Of a DNA stretch of 64,000 nt, positions 7,133-16,282 are shown one piece after another. Every line of letters begins with the position of its first letter. The stretch's first letter is position 1. Under the pieces are notes generated by a model. The model searched no databases, was not told the origin of the DNA, and worked only from the letters and a program-made list of their open reading frames with translations. Source of the DNA: Enterococcus faecalis 13-SD-W-01 (GTDB taxonomy: Bacteria > Bacillota > Bacilli > Lactobacillales > Enterococcaceae); the NCBI GenBank assembly GCA_000415185.1, contig KE351647.1, positions 1 to 64,000 of the forward strand, in the 5' to 3' direction. Both the position numbers and the translations under genes were made by a program.

Positions 7133-7450
7133 TTATTTCATCAATTTTTCAGCTTGTTCCAATACTTTGGCACCGTTCATCATGCCGTAATCTTGCATAT
7201 TGATAACATCTAAAGGAATTCCTTTTGGCGCTAATTTTTGTTCAAATTGACCTTTCATGAAACGAACTTGAGGCCCTAAAAGTAAAACATCTACGTTTTT
7301 TGCTTCTAAGTTGTTGTCCGCATCTGAAGCAGATACTGCAAAGATATCAGCTTCCACTCCTTTTTCTTCCGCTGCTTTTTGCATTTTTGTTACTAATAAA
7401 CTTGTACTCATTCCGGCAGAACATACTAACATGATTGTTTTTTTCGCCAT
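7133..7450 (-). CDS. PTS EIIB, lactose/cellobiose family
   Basis: 105 residues beginning MAKKTIMLVCSAGMST: the phosphocysteine C10 and P-loop are those of EIIB-Cel. ATG 7450 is 8 bases after AGGAG; an in-frame GTG further up would overlap the ribosome site. First gene of the PTS operon; a 335-base upstream region carries palindromic operators and cre-like sequence. Confidence 0.9.
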   Translation of the reverse strand: MAKKTIMLVCSAGMSTSLLVTKMQKAAEEKGVEADIFAVSASDADNNLEAKNVDVLLLGPQVRFMKGQFEQKLAPKGIPLDVINMQDYGMMNGAKVLEQAEKLMK

Positions 7451-7522
7451 ATTCTCCACTCCTCTTCATTTGTTTTACACTTAATTATAATGCAAGAAGC
7501 GTGCCAAAAGTAAAACGCTTAC

Positions 7523-7536
7523 GAATAGCGCTTTCA
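7523..7536. promoter_or_regulatory. cre-like site upstream of PTS operon
   Basis: On the minus strand TGAAAGCGCTATTC keeps TGNAANCGNT of the CcpA box and misses only the last two positions. Lies 73-86 bases upstream of the EIIB start. Confidence 0.4.
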
Positions 7537-7550
7537 AAGCTTTTGCTCAT

Positions 7551-7574
7551 CTTTTAGTGTGCGCACACTAAAAG
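7551..7574. promoter_or_regulatory. Perfect 24-bp palindrome, likely PTS operator
   Basis: The 24 bases centred on TGTGCGCACA are a perfect inverted repeat with arms CTTTTAGTGTGC. It lies about 100 bases upstream of EIIB. A second nested dyad follows at 7585-7627 (GCAAGTT...AACTTGC enclosing AGTGT...ACACT). No regulator gene is adjacent. Confidence 0.55.
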
Positions 7575-7794
7575 AATAAAGTACGCAAGTTATATTCAGT
7601 GTGCAAAACACTTCACAAACTTGCGCACAAACACCATTTTCTTAGAAACCAAAAAAATTATGCTTAGAACAGCCCAGCTTTCCGTGCTCTTTCTTAAGAA
7701 GAAACAAAAATAATCCTTCAAATCCCCAGTTGATTCTCACTTCCATTGAGACAGTTGGAAATGAATGTTAGTATAAATTGAAAGGAGTGATTAA

Positions 7795-10383
7795 GTGGGA
7801 AAAATAATCCAATGGTTTAAAACACACGCAAGCAAGTTCAAGCTTATTTTTTTGCTTTCCGTGATCGTTATCATTGTTTTTGAAATCATGAATCTCGCAA
7901 AAAATGTCTCTGTTTCGCAGCTTGCACATATTTTTAAAGAGATCCCGTTACCTAATATTGGGCTAATGGCTGTTATTGGTCTTCTTTCGATACTGCCGAT
8001 GCTCGGGTATGATTTTATTTTAAACAATATATTGGATCAGAAACCCAAAAAATCATATATTATCGAAACAAGCTGGTTAGTGAATACCTTGAACAATCTT
8101 GCTGGTTTTGGCGGATTTATTAGTGCAGGACTTCGATCTGAATTTTATGGGAAAAAGAATTCTGGTAAAGAAGTTGTCCAAGCATTGTCAAAGATATTGA
8201 TTTTTACCATGTCTGGTTTGTCGATTTATGCGCTGCTTTCTTTCTTTTTGGTCATTTTCAATGATCATAATGAATATTTGCAGCAATATTGGATTTGGCT
8301 GATTGGCGGTGGTTTGTACTTTCCAATTGTTTTTTGTCTAAGTATTTTTGGAAAAGGAAATTATTTAGGCGGATTAAAAAGCAAACAGCGCCTTCAACTT
8401 GTTGCTGTTTCTTTCTTTGAATGGACAGGGGTGCTGATCAGTTTTATTTCAACTGGTATTTTGATGGGGCTTCATTTAAGTATTCTTGACGTTCTTCCGC
8501 TATTTATCGCAGCAACTGTGATCGGTATCGTTTCGATGATCCCAGGAGAATTAGGAAGTTTTGACTTGATGATGATTATTGGTCTTTCAGTTTTGGGTAT
8601 CCCAAAAGAAACAGTAATTGTTTGGCTGTTGCTTTTTCGTTTATTCTATTATATTGTGCCATTTTTCATTGGACTCGTTCTCTTCTTCAAGAATCTTGGC
8701 AGTACGATCAACAGCCGTTATAACGAGATACCGCTTAGCTTGATGAAAGAACTATCCCATAAATTGGAAGTTTTCTTTCTCTATTTTACAGGTACGATGC
8801 TGGTTTTATCTGCAACAATACCAGAAGCATTTATACGGTTGCCTTTCTTGCAGCACTTGAACCCGATTCATTCGAGAGTCATCGTTGTTTTTCCAGCAAT
8901 CTTGCTGGGATTCTTGTTGATTATTGCTGGTCGCGGGATCAGTGCACGAGTGAAGCGCGCATACTTGCCGACGATTTCTATCGTTTTCTTGACTTTTTTA
9001 TATGCTTTTGCTGCTGGTTTTCGTGTTTCAACAGGTTTGTTTTTGGCTTTGCTTCTTCTATTTGTTATCTTTTCAAAAGGAGAACTTTACCGCAAACAAC
9101 TGGTTTATTCAGCAGAATGGATGACGATCGATGGGATTATCATTGGCGGACTTGCTATCTTGTATATCGCCATTGGTGTGTATAATCGGCCGAATATCCA
9201 TCATCGGCACCGCTTGCCTGATTTCTTCTTGTTCCCTAACGAAAAAATCTGGATGGCTGGGTTTGTTGCGATTCTGATCGTTTCATTTGTGATATTGCTG
9301 TTTATCACTTTTTTGAAAAACAAACGAATTAAAATCGGCGAAAAACCAAATGAGGAGCGCTTGAACCACATCCTGCATACCTATGGCGGAAATTGCGACA
9401 GTCAACTGGTATTTTTGATGGACAAAGAAGTTTACTATTATAATGATGGCACAGAAGATACTGTCTTTTTCCAATTGGCAACATTCAACAATAAACTGCT
9501 GATCATGGGAAATCCTTCCGGTAAAAGCACTGATTTTGAAGCTGCTACAGAAGCGTTGATCCAAGAAGCAGATCTTTATAATTATTTGCCGGTTTTCTAT
9601 GAAAATACGGAAGATATGGTCATGATCCTGCATGAATTCGGCTATGATTTCATCAAATTTGGCGAACGCGCTCTGGTTTATCTGCCTGATTTCACTATGA
9701 GCGGGAAAAAGAGGAAGGGTCAGCGAGCAAGTTTCAATAAAGTACTCAAAGAAGGCTTCACTTTCGACGTTCTCCAGCCTCCTTTTTCAGCGCAAACGAT
9801 GGCAGCTTTAAAAGAAGTCTCTGATGAATGGCTAGGCGGACGAAAAGAAAAAGGATTTTCATTAGGATTCTTTTCAAAAGACTACTTGCAACGTGCGCCA
9901 ATTGCTGTTATTAAAGACAAGGATGATACAATCGTTGCCTTTGCTAACTTTATGCCGACTTATACAGACAATATCGGAACGATCGACTTGATGCGCCACA
10001 GCCCTTCTAAAGCACCAAGCGGCACGATGGACTTTTTGTTTATCAATCTCTTCCAATACATGAGAGATGAAGAACAGCTGGAATATTTCGATTTGGGGAT
10101 GGCTCCGTTGGCAAATGTCGGAACTTCTCGCAAAAGTTTTACACAAGAGCGGATCGCTTATCTTGTCTATAATTTTGGTTCCCGCTTCTATTCTTTTGGC
10201 GGATTAAAAGATTACAAAGATAAGTTTTCGAATAAATGGATCGCAGAATATGTTCTTTATTCTCGCGACAGCTGGATTGCTTATATCATGATCGCTTTAC
10301 TGATCACTGATAATATGCCAGTCAACAAAGAAAAAAATTCTTCTTTTTTCTGGTTGCCGCGAAACAAAAAAAACAGAGACTAA
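7795..10383 (+). CDS. mprF: Phosphatidylglycerol lysyltransferase (MprF)
   Basis: 862 residues. The N-terminal part (about 1-500) has some 14 membrane segments and is the flippase half; the C-terminal soluble part (about 520-850) is the DUF2156 aminoacyl-phosphatidylglycerol synthase fold, which transfers Lys (in enterococci also Ala or Arg) from charged tRNA to phosphatidylglycerol. Recognisable stretches are IPGELGSFDLMMI in the flippase and MAPLANVG and RFYSFGGLKDYK near the end. The product reduces the negative charge of the outer membrane leaflet and lowers binding of cationic peptides. GTG start, AAAGGAG 7 bases upstream. Monocistronic, ending at a bidirectional terminator. Confidence 0.93.
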   Translation: MGKIIQWFKTHASKFKLIFLLSVIVIIVFEIMNLAKNVSVSQLAHIFKEIPLPNIGLMAVIGLLSILPMLGYDFILNNILDQKPKKSYIIETSWLVNTLNNLAGFGGFISAGLRSEFYGKKNSGKEVVQALSKILIFTMSGLSIYALLSFFLVIFNDHNEYLQQYWIWLIGGGLYFPIVFCLSIFGKGNYLGGLKSKQRLQLVAVSFFEWTGVLISFISTGILMGLHLSILDVLPLFIAATVIGIVSMIPGELGSFDLMMIIGLSVLGIPKETVIVWLLLFRLFYYIVPFFIGLVLFFKNLGSTINSRYNEIPLSLMKELSHKLEVFFLYFTGTMLVLSATIPEAFIRLPFLQHLNPIHSRVIVVFPAILLGFLLIIAGRGISARVKRAYLPTISIVFLTFLYAFAAGFRVSTGLFLALLLLFVIFSKGELYRKQLVYSAEWMTIDGIIIGGLAILYIAIGVYNRPNIHHRHRLPDFFLFPNEKIWMAGFVAILIVSFVILLFITFLKNKRIKIGEKPNEERLNHILHTYGGNCDSQLVFLMDKEVYYYNDGTEDTVFFQLATFNNKLLIMGNPSGKSTDFEAATEALIQEADLYNYLPVFYENTEDMVMILHEFGYDFIKFGERALVYLPDFTMSGKKRKGQRASFNKVLKEGFTFDVLQPPFSAQTMAALKEVSDEWLGGRKEKGFSLGFFSKDYLQRAPIAVIKDKDDTIVAFANFMPTYTDNIGTIDLMRHSPSKAPSGTMDFLFINLFQYMRDEEQLEYFDLGMAPLANVGTSRKSFTQERIAYLVYNFGSRFYSFGGLKDYKDKFSNKWIAEYVLYSRDSWIAYIMIALLITDNMPVNKEKNSSFFWLPRNKKNRD

Positions 10384-10388
10384 CGAAT

Positions 10389-10439
10389 AAAAAGCACGCT
10401 GCTGCCTAAGTTATGATCTTAGGTAGCAGCGTGCTTTTT
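10389..10439. terminator. Bidirectional terminator mprF/truA
   Basis: Stem AAAAAGCACGCTGCTGCCTAAG with loop TTATGAT and a near-perfect complementary arm; A-run left and T-run right. Confidence 0.85.
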
Positions 10440-10455
10440 CTCAAGAGTGTCGAAT

Positions 10456-11196
10456 TTAGCGATATTCGACTTCATCAAGGAACAATCCTTGTGCAGGAGC
10501 CGTTTCTCCTGCATTTTCTCTGATTCTTGTTTCAAACACCTTATCGATATCTTCTAATTCCATCGTCCCAGCTCCGATTTCCAAAATAGTCCCCATGATG
10601 ATACGCACCATTTTGTATAAAAATCCTTCTCCTATAAAAGTAACATGCAGCATGCTTCCTTCTTGTTCGACAGCTATTTTTTCAATCGTTCGAACGGTGG
10701 ATTTTTTTGATTTTTTTAGTGCAGAAAACCCTAAGAAATCATGGCTGCCTTCCAATTTTTTGCAGGCTTGTTCCATTTTTTCAATATCAAGTTTTTGCGG
10801 AAAGAAAAAACTATGCTGACGTTCAAATGCTGACGGAATTGGATTATTCCAAACGTAATAGCTGTACTGTTTTCTCACAGCATTATATCTTGCATGGAAT
10901 CGTTCAGGCATTTCTTCTACTGCTTTTGCGACAATATCTTGCGGCAAATAGCGGTTCAGAAAATCAAGGATCTCAGGGAGCGCCATTTGAGTGTTCGTTT
11001 TAAAATTGGCGACTTGGCCTCTTGCATGGGTTCCCGCATCTGTGCGTCCAGAACCGATGATTTCTATTTTTTCACCTGTCATTTGAGATAAGATACTTTC
11101 TATTTTTCCTTGAATTGTTTTTTCTGATCCATTTAATCTTTGCCAGCCAGCATATCTTTTCCCGTCATATTCAATCGTTAATTTGATATTTCTCAT
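10456..11196 (-). CDS. truA: tRNA pseudouridine synthase A
   Basis: 246 residues, the family's usual length. The catalytic Asp is D53 in GSGRTDAGTHARGQVANF; the YDGKRYAGWQ opening and the second-half motif RYNAVRKQYSYYVW are typical of TruA. It isomerises uridines 38-40 of the tRNA anticodon arm. In many Firmicutes it ends the ecfA-ecfT-truA operon, but here it stands alone, convergent with mprF, so the ECF transporter genes are elsewhere. Confidence 0.93.
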   Translation of the reverse strand: MRNIKLTIEYDGKRYAGWQRLNGSEKTIQGKIESILSQMTGEKIEIIGSGRTDAGTHARGQVANFKTNTQMALPEILDFLNRYLPQDIVAKAVEEMPERFHARYNAVRKQYSYYVWNNPIPSAFERQHSFFFPQKLDIEKMEQACKKLEGSHDFLGFSALKKSKKSTVRTIEKIAVEQEGSMLHVTFIGEGFLYKMVRIIMGTILEIGAGTMELEDIDKVFETRIRENAGETAPAQGLFLDEVEYR

Positions 11197-11313
11197 CTTT
11201 TTTATGTGCTCCTTGATTGTTTATTTACTGTTGTATTGAAATTACAGATTGTTTAACCAGTATAACGTATTAGGAACGAAAATTCTTGCACGTTCTTAAC
11301 AAATGTTCATTAT

Positions 11314-11344
11314 AAAAAAGGATCTCTCAAAAGAAATCCTTTTT
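11314..11344 (-). terminator. Terminator after TetR gene
   Basis: Stem AAAAAGGAT / ATCCTTTTT just downstream of the minus-strand stop at 11352. Confidence 0.7.
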
Positions 11345-11351
11345 CAAAAAA

Positions 11352-11927
11352 CTATTTTTTGATTGCATCTCGTAACGTTTGCAGAACAAGTTCACGAGAA
11401 TCTGACTCAACGTATTCTCCTTTTTTGACGCCTAATCCGTACGCTTGGACTGTCGTGAAGATGAAAGCCATCATTAAAGATATTGGCAGTTCTTTTAGGA
11501 TTCCTGCAGCTTTGCCCTCTGTCAAAAGTTTTACCACTGCATTATTTGCCGGTGTTTCGGCAAGCGCTGTTCCTGTCTCTACTTTTTTCAAGAACTTTAT
11601 ATCCCCGATCAACATTAAACTTTCAGGATTTTCTACAGCAAAACGCAAAAGACTGTTTAGATAACTATTGATCCGCTCTTCTAACGATAATGACTGATCT
11701 TGCAGCTGATCCATTCCTTGGGCTTTCCGTACTTTACTCATCTCTCTTTCAAATACACTATCGATCAGTGCTTCCTTGTTCTTAAAATAAAGGTAAACAT
11801 TCGATTGCGCGATTCCGACTTTTTTCGCGACACGTGTTGTAGAAACAGCCGCAGCTCCTTCTGACAAAATAATTTCTGCTACTGCATTTTGGATTTTTCT
11901 TTCTTTACTATCATCTCTTTTTCTCAT
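11352..11927 (-). CDS. TetR-family regulator
   Basis: 191 residues. N-terminal HTH is clear: AEIILSEGAAAVSTTRVAKKVGIAQSNVYLYFKNKEALI (about 16-55); the rest is the helical ligand and dimer domain. Start taken at ATG 11927; no Shine-Dalgarno sequence is visible there, so the transcript may be leaderless or start at the TTG 18 bases earlier. Divergent from the broken NmrA-like gene at 12042, with two palindromes between them (11972-11985 and 12005-12022), so it probably represses itself and that gene. Confidence 0.85.
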   Translation of the reverse strand: MRKRDDSKERKIQNAVAEIILSEGAAAVSTTRVAKKVGIAQSNVYLYFKNKEALIDSVFEREMSKVRKAQGMDQLQDQSLSLEERINSYLNSLLRFAVENPESLMLIGDIKFLKKVETGTALAETPANNAVVKLLTEGKAAGILKELPISLMMAFIFTTVQAYGLGVKKGEYVESDSRELVLQTLRDAIKK

Positions 11928-11971
11928 GATTTGAGTGTAAAACAAATAGACAAAAACTGCAACATTGACAA

Positions 11972-11985
11972 AGATAGACCTATCT
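11972..11985. promoter_or_regulatory. TetR operator candidate 1
   Basis: AGATAGACCTATCT, perfect 6-bp arms, in the divergent promoter. Shares half-site AGATAG with the site at 12005-12022. Confidence 0.6.
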
Positions 11986-12004
11986 GTTATTATTTCGACA
12001 ATTA

Positions 12005-12022
12005 AAAGATAGAACTATCTTT
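12005..12022. promoter_or_regulatory. TetR operator candidate 2
   Basis: AAAGATAGAACTATCTTT, perfect 8-bp arms around AA, about 20 bases before the NmrA-like start. Confidence 0.65.
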
Positions 12023-12041
12023 AATAAAAGGAGCATATAAC

Positions 12042-12959
12042 ATGAAAATCACTTTATTAGGTTCATTAGGTAATATCAATCAATTTGTCATTCCGCATTT
12101 AGTCGCGGATGGTCATGAAGTAACAGTTATCACGACCAATGAAAATAAAAAAGAAGCTATTTAAGAATTAGGCGCAAAAGCCGCAGTTGGAACAATGAAA
12201 GATGCAGCTTTCTTAACCCAAACATTCACTGGTCAAGATGTTGTTTACTTGATGATTAGCGGCGGCTCTGCTGATATATTCCAAGAGGCCAAAGAACGAG
12301 CAGACATTTTTGCTGAAGCAATCCAGAACTCTGGAGTCAAGAATGTTATCAATTTGAGCAGCATTGGCGCAGATGCAGGTCCGGAAGCAGGTGCTCTTTA
12401 TGCATATAACTTGATTGAAGAACGGTTGAATCAACTTCCTGTGAATATTGCTCATGTTCGCCCAGTTGCCTTCTATAATAATCTTTTCAGTCATTTACAA
12501 ACAATTCAAAATGAACATAAGATTTACACAAACCTTTCACCAGAATTAACATCTTTTTATGCTTCTCCTGCTGATATTGCAGAAGTCGTTTTACCGCTTC
12601 TGGTGGGCACTCCCAACGGTCATACAGTCCATTATGCTGTAAGTGATTCTTTTTCTTTAAAAGAGTTTGCTGAAGTATTGAAACAAAAATTAGGCTGGAA
12701 AGATTTGACTATTGTTGAAATCTCTGATGAACACTATAGAGCTGCACTGCAAAAAAACAATGTTCCAGAACAAGCCATTGATGCGTTTATCCAAATGACT
12801 GTTTATCAAAGAAATGCAAAAGCTGCTTACAAAGATCTTGCTGCTTATGCGCCAAATTTTGGGCACGTAAAATTGAATCAATTTGTTGATTTCTATGCTA
12901 AAGCAGTCCAAAACACTACCGGAAACGGACCGAAAGCACAAACGATTGTAAGCAAGTAA
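12042..12959 (+). pseudogene. NmrA-like NAD(P)-binding protein, nonsense mutation at codon 41
   Basis: From ATG 12042 (AAGGAG 9 bases before) the frame reads MKITLLGSLGNINQFVIPHL...NENKKEAI, then TAA at 12162-12164, and continues without any shift for 265 more codons (ELGAKAAVGTMKDAAFL...). Restoring a GAA or CAA codon gives a 305-residue NmrA/quinone-reductase-like SDR with an N-terminal Rossmann motif. The part after the stop could be read from ATG 12195 (254 residues) but would lack the nucleotide-binding start. Either a recent inactivating mutation or a sequencing error. Under likely control of the divergent TetR protein. Confidence 0.75.
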
Positions 12960-12965
12960 CAAAGA

Positions 12966-13007
12966 AAGACACGCAGATCGTGAAATAACTGACCTGCGTG
13001 CCTTTTT
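12966..13007. terminator. Terminator after NmrA-like gene
   Basis: Stem ACACGCAG / CTGCGTGC(C) followed by T5 on the plus strand; A-rich on the other side. Confidence 0.65.
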
Positions 13008-13055
13008 CATCATTTATAGCTTAAATCTGCCAAAAGAATTGTTTAACAAAAAACA

Positions 13056-14108
13056 TTAACCCAAAAATTTAAATACGTCTTCTCTATCATATAATTTTAA
13101 GACTTTTTCACATAAAAATTGAGTAAGAAGCGCTGCAAGCACTGGGATGATCAACCAACATAGGAAAACTAGCAAAAGATTTAATCCCGCATCTAATGAA
13201 GCAAGTGGTCCCACAAGTCCTACTACGCCGAAACCAGCAGAAGCAGGCGTGCCAGAAATGGAGAATAGCGCGACCGGTATAGCTGTGATTACTGCACTAA
13301 TTAAACACGGAACTAAAATGATTGGTTTTCTGAATAAATTCGGCATCATCATTTTCATCGCGCCTAAAGCAATCGCTATCGTCACTCCTGATCGATTGAC
13401 CTTCCAAGAATTCACCACTAAAACAAGCGTTGTTGCAGCCACGCCCATCGCAGCAGCACCAGCAGAAACACCGTCCAATTGAATCGCCATCCCAATAGCC
13501 ACTGTTGAAATTGGAGAGATGATCAGAAATGCGAATGAACAGCCAATCAATATTGACATAAGCAATGGTTGCAAAGTGGTGAAATTATTAATCAATGCTC
13601 CAATTGCGGAAGTAATCGCCGTTACATAAGGAAACAGATAAAAACCAAGCAATCCTGCTCCTACGCCTACAACAATCGGTGTCAGTACGATCGAAACAGA
13701 GCCAAAACGTTCGCCAATCAACAAAATCAATCCAACAGCAATCGAAGCCGTGATCATTGTATTGATGATATCTCCTGTACCAGAACCGACGTAAACACCA
13801 GCTTCACCCAGTTCTGGAACAAATTTGACCACGCCAGAACCAACAAACGAAGCTCCTGCTACAACCATCATTTTCATCGGATTAAAACCAAATTGCAATG
13901 CAATCAGACCGCCGATGATCAAAGGTGTCGCTAATTGGAAAATAACCGCTAATTGTGCAATCGTTACAGCAAAAGGATATTCGCTAAAGTATTTTAAAAT
14001 CGCGCCTAGTACAGCATTAGGAATCAATCCGATAATAATACCAGTGGCTGTTCCAGCTAAAACTTTATTCAAAAAAAAATTTGGTGTTATCTTTTGTGTG
14101 GTTTCCAT
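13056..14108 (-). CDS. EIIC_2 / PfoR-type membrane transporter
   Basis: 350 residues, about ten hydrophobic segments rich in Gly and Ala. It resembles the PTS_EIIC_2 family (Pfam PF13303), which includes PfoR of Clostridium perfringens; examples of shared features are a Gly-rich start (AGTATGIIIGLIPNAVLGAIL) and QLDGVSAGAAAMGVAAT in the middle. These proteins are EIIC-like permeases without EIIA or EIIB partners, and their substrate is mostly unknown. Encoded 12 bases downstream of a ketopantoate reductase gene, so the pair is co-transcribed. Confidence 0.75.
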   Translation of the reverse strand: METTQKITPNFFLNKVLAGTATGIIIGLIPNAVLGAILKYFSEYPFAVTIAQLAVIFQLATPLIIGGLIALQFGFNPMKMMVVAGASFVGSGVVKFVPELGEAGVYVGSGTGDIINTMITASIAVGLILLIGERFGSVSIVLTPIVVGVGAGLLGFYLFPYVTAITSAIGALINNFTTLQPLLMSILIGCSFAFLIISPISTVAIGMAIQLDGVSAGAAAMGVAATTLVLVVNSWKVNRSGVTIAIALGAMKMMMPNLFRKPIILVPCLISAVITAIPVALFSISGTPASAGFGVVGLVGPLASLDAGLNLLLVFLCWLIIPVLAALLTQFLCEKVLKLYDREDVFKFLG

Positions 14109-14120
14109 TTAATTCTCCCT

Positions 14121-15059
14121 TTATTTTACGTTCAAACTATCTTCTTTTGCATGAACGAGTTCAGTTAAAAAATCACAATATGGTGTTGCAACACCATATT
14201 TTTTTCCTTTTCTTGAAATTGCTCCGTTGATATAATCGATTTCCGTTAATCGATGGTTTTTGATCAAGTCCTGATACATAGAAGGGTAATGCAACCCGAT
14301 CGTTTCTGGATCAAAACAAGATTCGCAATGTGCAATCACTTCCGGAATATCTAATTCAATGTTTTCTATTGCCGCTACTTTAGCAAATTCATTGACAATC
14401 GTTTCCACCATTTTATGTGCTGTTGACGTTTTTCCAAGTTCTGCCATATTGACATCTAAAATCGTACATAATCCATTCATTGTTCCATTTACACATGCTT
14501 TACGATAAATAGAATAATGAATATTTTCAGAGAATTGAGCATTTAATCCTGATTCAGATAACTTATCCGCTAGTTCTTTCGCAGATGTTTCTTTTCCAAC
14601 GCCTAAATTTTGCAATTCTACAGAACCGCTTCCAAATAATTTGACTTGTCCGGGTCCTTCTAAGCCAGCAGTCCACATCGTGTTTCCGATATAGATATTT
14701 TCCATTAGTACAAATTTTTCAATAATATCTTCATGTCCGATACCATTTAATAAACACAAGACTTCTGTATCTTCTTTGATCAAGGATTGGATATCTTGCA
14801 GCATTTTTTCTAACTGCATCGCTTTTGTAAATAAAATAATCAAATCTACTTTATCTTCTTCTCTCACTTCTGATTGAAGAACGATGGGTAATTGAACCGA
14901 CATTTCTTGCCCATTAAAATTTGCCTTCAGTCCCGATTCTTTGATTTTTTGGACATGTTCCGCCCATCCATCAATCAATAATACATCATTTCCGCCTTGG
15001 TGAAGCATCAACCCAAAACGGCTTCCCATCGCTCCAGCCCCTGCAATCGCAATTTTCAT
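14121..15059 (-). CDS. Ketopantoate reductase family (PanE/ApbA)
   Basis: 312 residues beginning MKIAIAGAGAMGSRFGLML, an NADPH-binding GxGxxG motif, with the C-terminal helical ketopantoate reductase domain and a KACVNGTMNGL stretch where PanE carries its catalytic Lys. It reduces 2-dehydropantoate to pantoate, or a similar 2-keto acid; enterococci carry several paralogues, so pantothenate synthesis is not certain. ATG 15059 lies 8 bases after GGAGG; the longer frame would begin inside the leader. First gene of a two-gene unit with the EIIC_2 transporter. Confidence 0.8.
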   Translation of the reverse strand: MKIAIAGAGAMGSRFGLMLHQGGNDVLLIDGWAEHVQKIKESGLKANFNGQEMSVQLPIVLQSEVREEDKVDLIILFTKAMQLEKMLQDIQSLIKEDTEVLCLLNGIGHEDIIEKFVLMENIYIGNTMWTAGLEGPGQVKLFGSGSVELQNLGVGKETSAKELADKLSESGLNAQFSENIHYSIYRKACVNGTMNGLCTILDVNMAELGKTSTAHKMVETIVNEFAKVAAIENIELDIPEVIAHCESCFDPETIGLHYPSMYQDLIKNHRLTEIDYINGAISRKGKKYGVATPYCDFLTELVHAKEDSLNVK

Positions 15060-15233
15060 TTGTACTTCCTCCTTCTTTTTCTTTATATTATACTTGTTTG
15101 ATATCGGTTTCACAATCTTGTTTAAATACTATATTCTGCTATACTATTTTCTTTCCCTTATTTTCTTGAATAAGTAGCGATTTTTGCAACTTCACTCGGC
15201 AATCAAGTAAGCGGATACAAAAAAACAGTTGCA

Positions 15234-15266
15234 AAAAAGAGCTATGACAAAAATCATAACTCTTTT
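15234..15266 (-). terminator. Terminator after DUF4767 lipoprotein
   Basis: Stem AAGAGTTATGA / TCATAGCTCTT followed by T-run on the minus strand. Confidence 0.7.
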
Positions 15267-15294
15267 ATATCTGATTTAAAAAATTTTTTGAACC

Positions 15295-16014
15295 TTAGCT
15301 GTTGATGATCTGATCAAACCCATTTTTCAAATCTGCATTACCAGTTTCTTTAAAATAAAGATAATTGTTTGGATTCCCTTGATTTTGCTGCGTAACTAAA
15401 ACTTTCGGCTGGTTTTGCTGGAAGCCAAAGAAATAAAGATGTTTAACTCCTGGTTTTGAATCCTCTATATCAGAATAAACTGCTGCTAATTGAAAGTTTG
15501 CTTGTCCTGTACCGTCTCCTGTCCATTCCACAGAGACCGGCGTTTGATCAATGACCATGGTCCATGCGCCAGCTAAAATCGCTTGTGGTACTGGCATACC
15601 ATAGTAATTAACATTTGCTTGATTATTATAACTTCTGTATTGCTGACCCATTTCTTGTCCCCACGTTGACATAAATGCTGCTAGTTCTGAAGCTTTGGTT
15701 ACATTCCACAATGTTTGTTCTTCCATTTGAGTGTTTGTTTCCGAAGTACTTGAAGCAGAAACCTGACTAGACTCAGTTGTACTTTGGGCTTCTGAGGTAG
15801 TTGTTGTCGTCTCCGAAGAAACAGTTGTTTGTGTATCTGATACTGTTGTTGAAACAGTTGAACTTTCTTTTTCTGAACTTGATGATTCGTTGGCACCTGT
15901 TTCTGTTATTTCTGTTGTTGCATTCGCTACTTTAGCAGAAGCTTCCTTTCCCCCATTTGCTGCACAACCCGTCAACAAGAAAAGCAATCCAATTGCAGCT
16001 ATTCCTTTTTTCAT
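15295..16014 (-). CDS. DUF4767-type lipoprotein
   Basis: 239 residues. Signal peptide with lipobox LTGC (Cys 17), then a Ser/Thr-rich low-complexity spacer of about 80 residues, then a globular C-terminal domain starting LWNVTKASELAAFMSTWGQ and continuing GQQYRSYN, the pattern of the DUF4767 family common in enterococci and lactobacilli. Anchored on the outer face of the membrane; function unknown. Strong RBS (GGAGGGAG). Monocistronic. Confidence 0.8.
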   Translation of the reverse strand: MKKGIAAIGLLFLLTGCAANGGKEASAKVANATTEITETGANESSSSEKESSTVSTTVSDTQTTVSSETTTTTSEAQSTTESSQVSASSTSETNTQMEEQTLWNVTKASELAAFMSTWGQEMGQQYRSYNNQANVNYYGMPVPQAILAGAWTMVIDQTPVSVEWTGDGTGQANFQLAAVYSDIEDSKPGVKHLYFFGFQQNQPKVLVTQQNQGNPNNYLYFKETGNADLKNGFDQIINS

Positions 16015-16282
16015 TTAAAAGACTCCCTCCGTCTATTGTTTACCCTGTTTATTTTAGCAAACAATAAACAAAAGAATCCTTAACTTTTTCATGAAGTTTT
16101 CTAGGAAGATTCTCATCTAAGATAGGTGTATTGCCAGAATTCATTTATGTTCTTTTCTGCTTACAAATCCCCTCAGAAAAAATCACTGATTCAATAAGCT
16201 TTACAAAATAATGCTAGTTTTCTTAAATCTCATTGTCTATACTGGGTATATGATTTTTTAATTCTAATTGGAGGAAAATATT

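Noticed and set aside
7585-7627. Nested dyad as a riboswitch or attenuator
   Set aside because: Lies too far upstream of EIIB without a terminator stem and T-run; more likely a DNA operator.
13569-14112. Plus-strand frames opposite the EIIC_2 gene
   Set aside because: Low-complexity products and no ribosome site; shadows of a membrane-protein gene.
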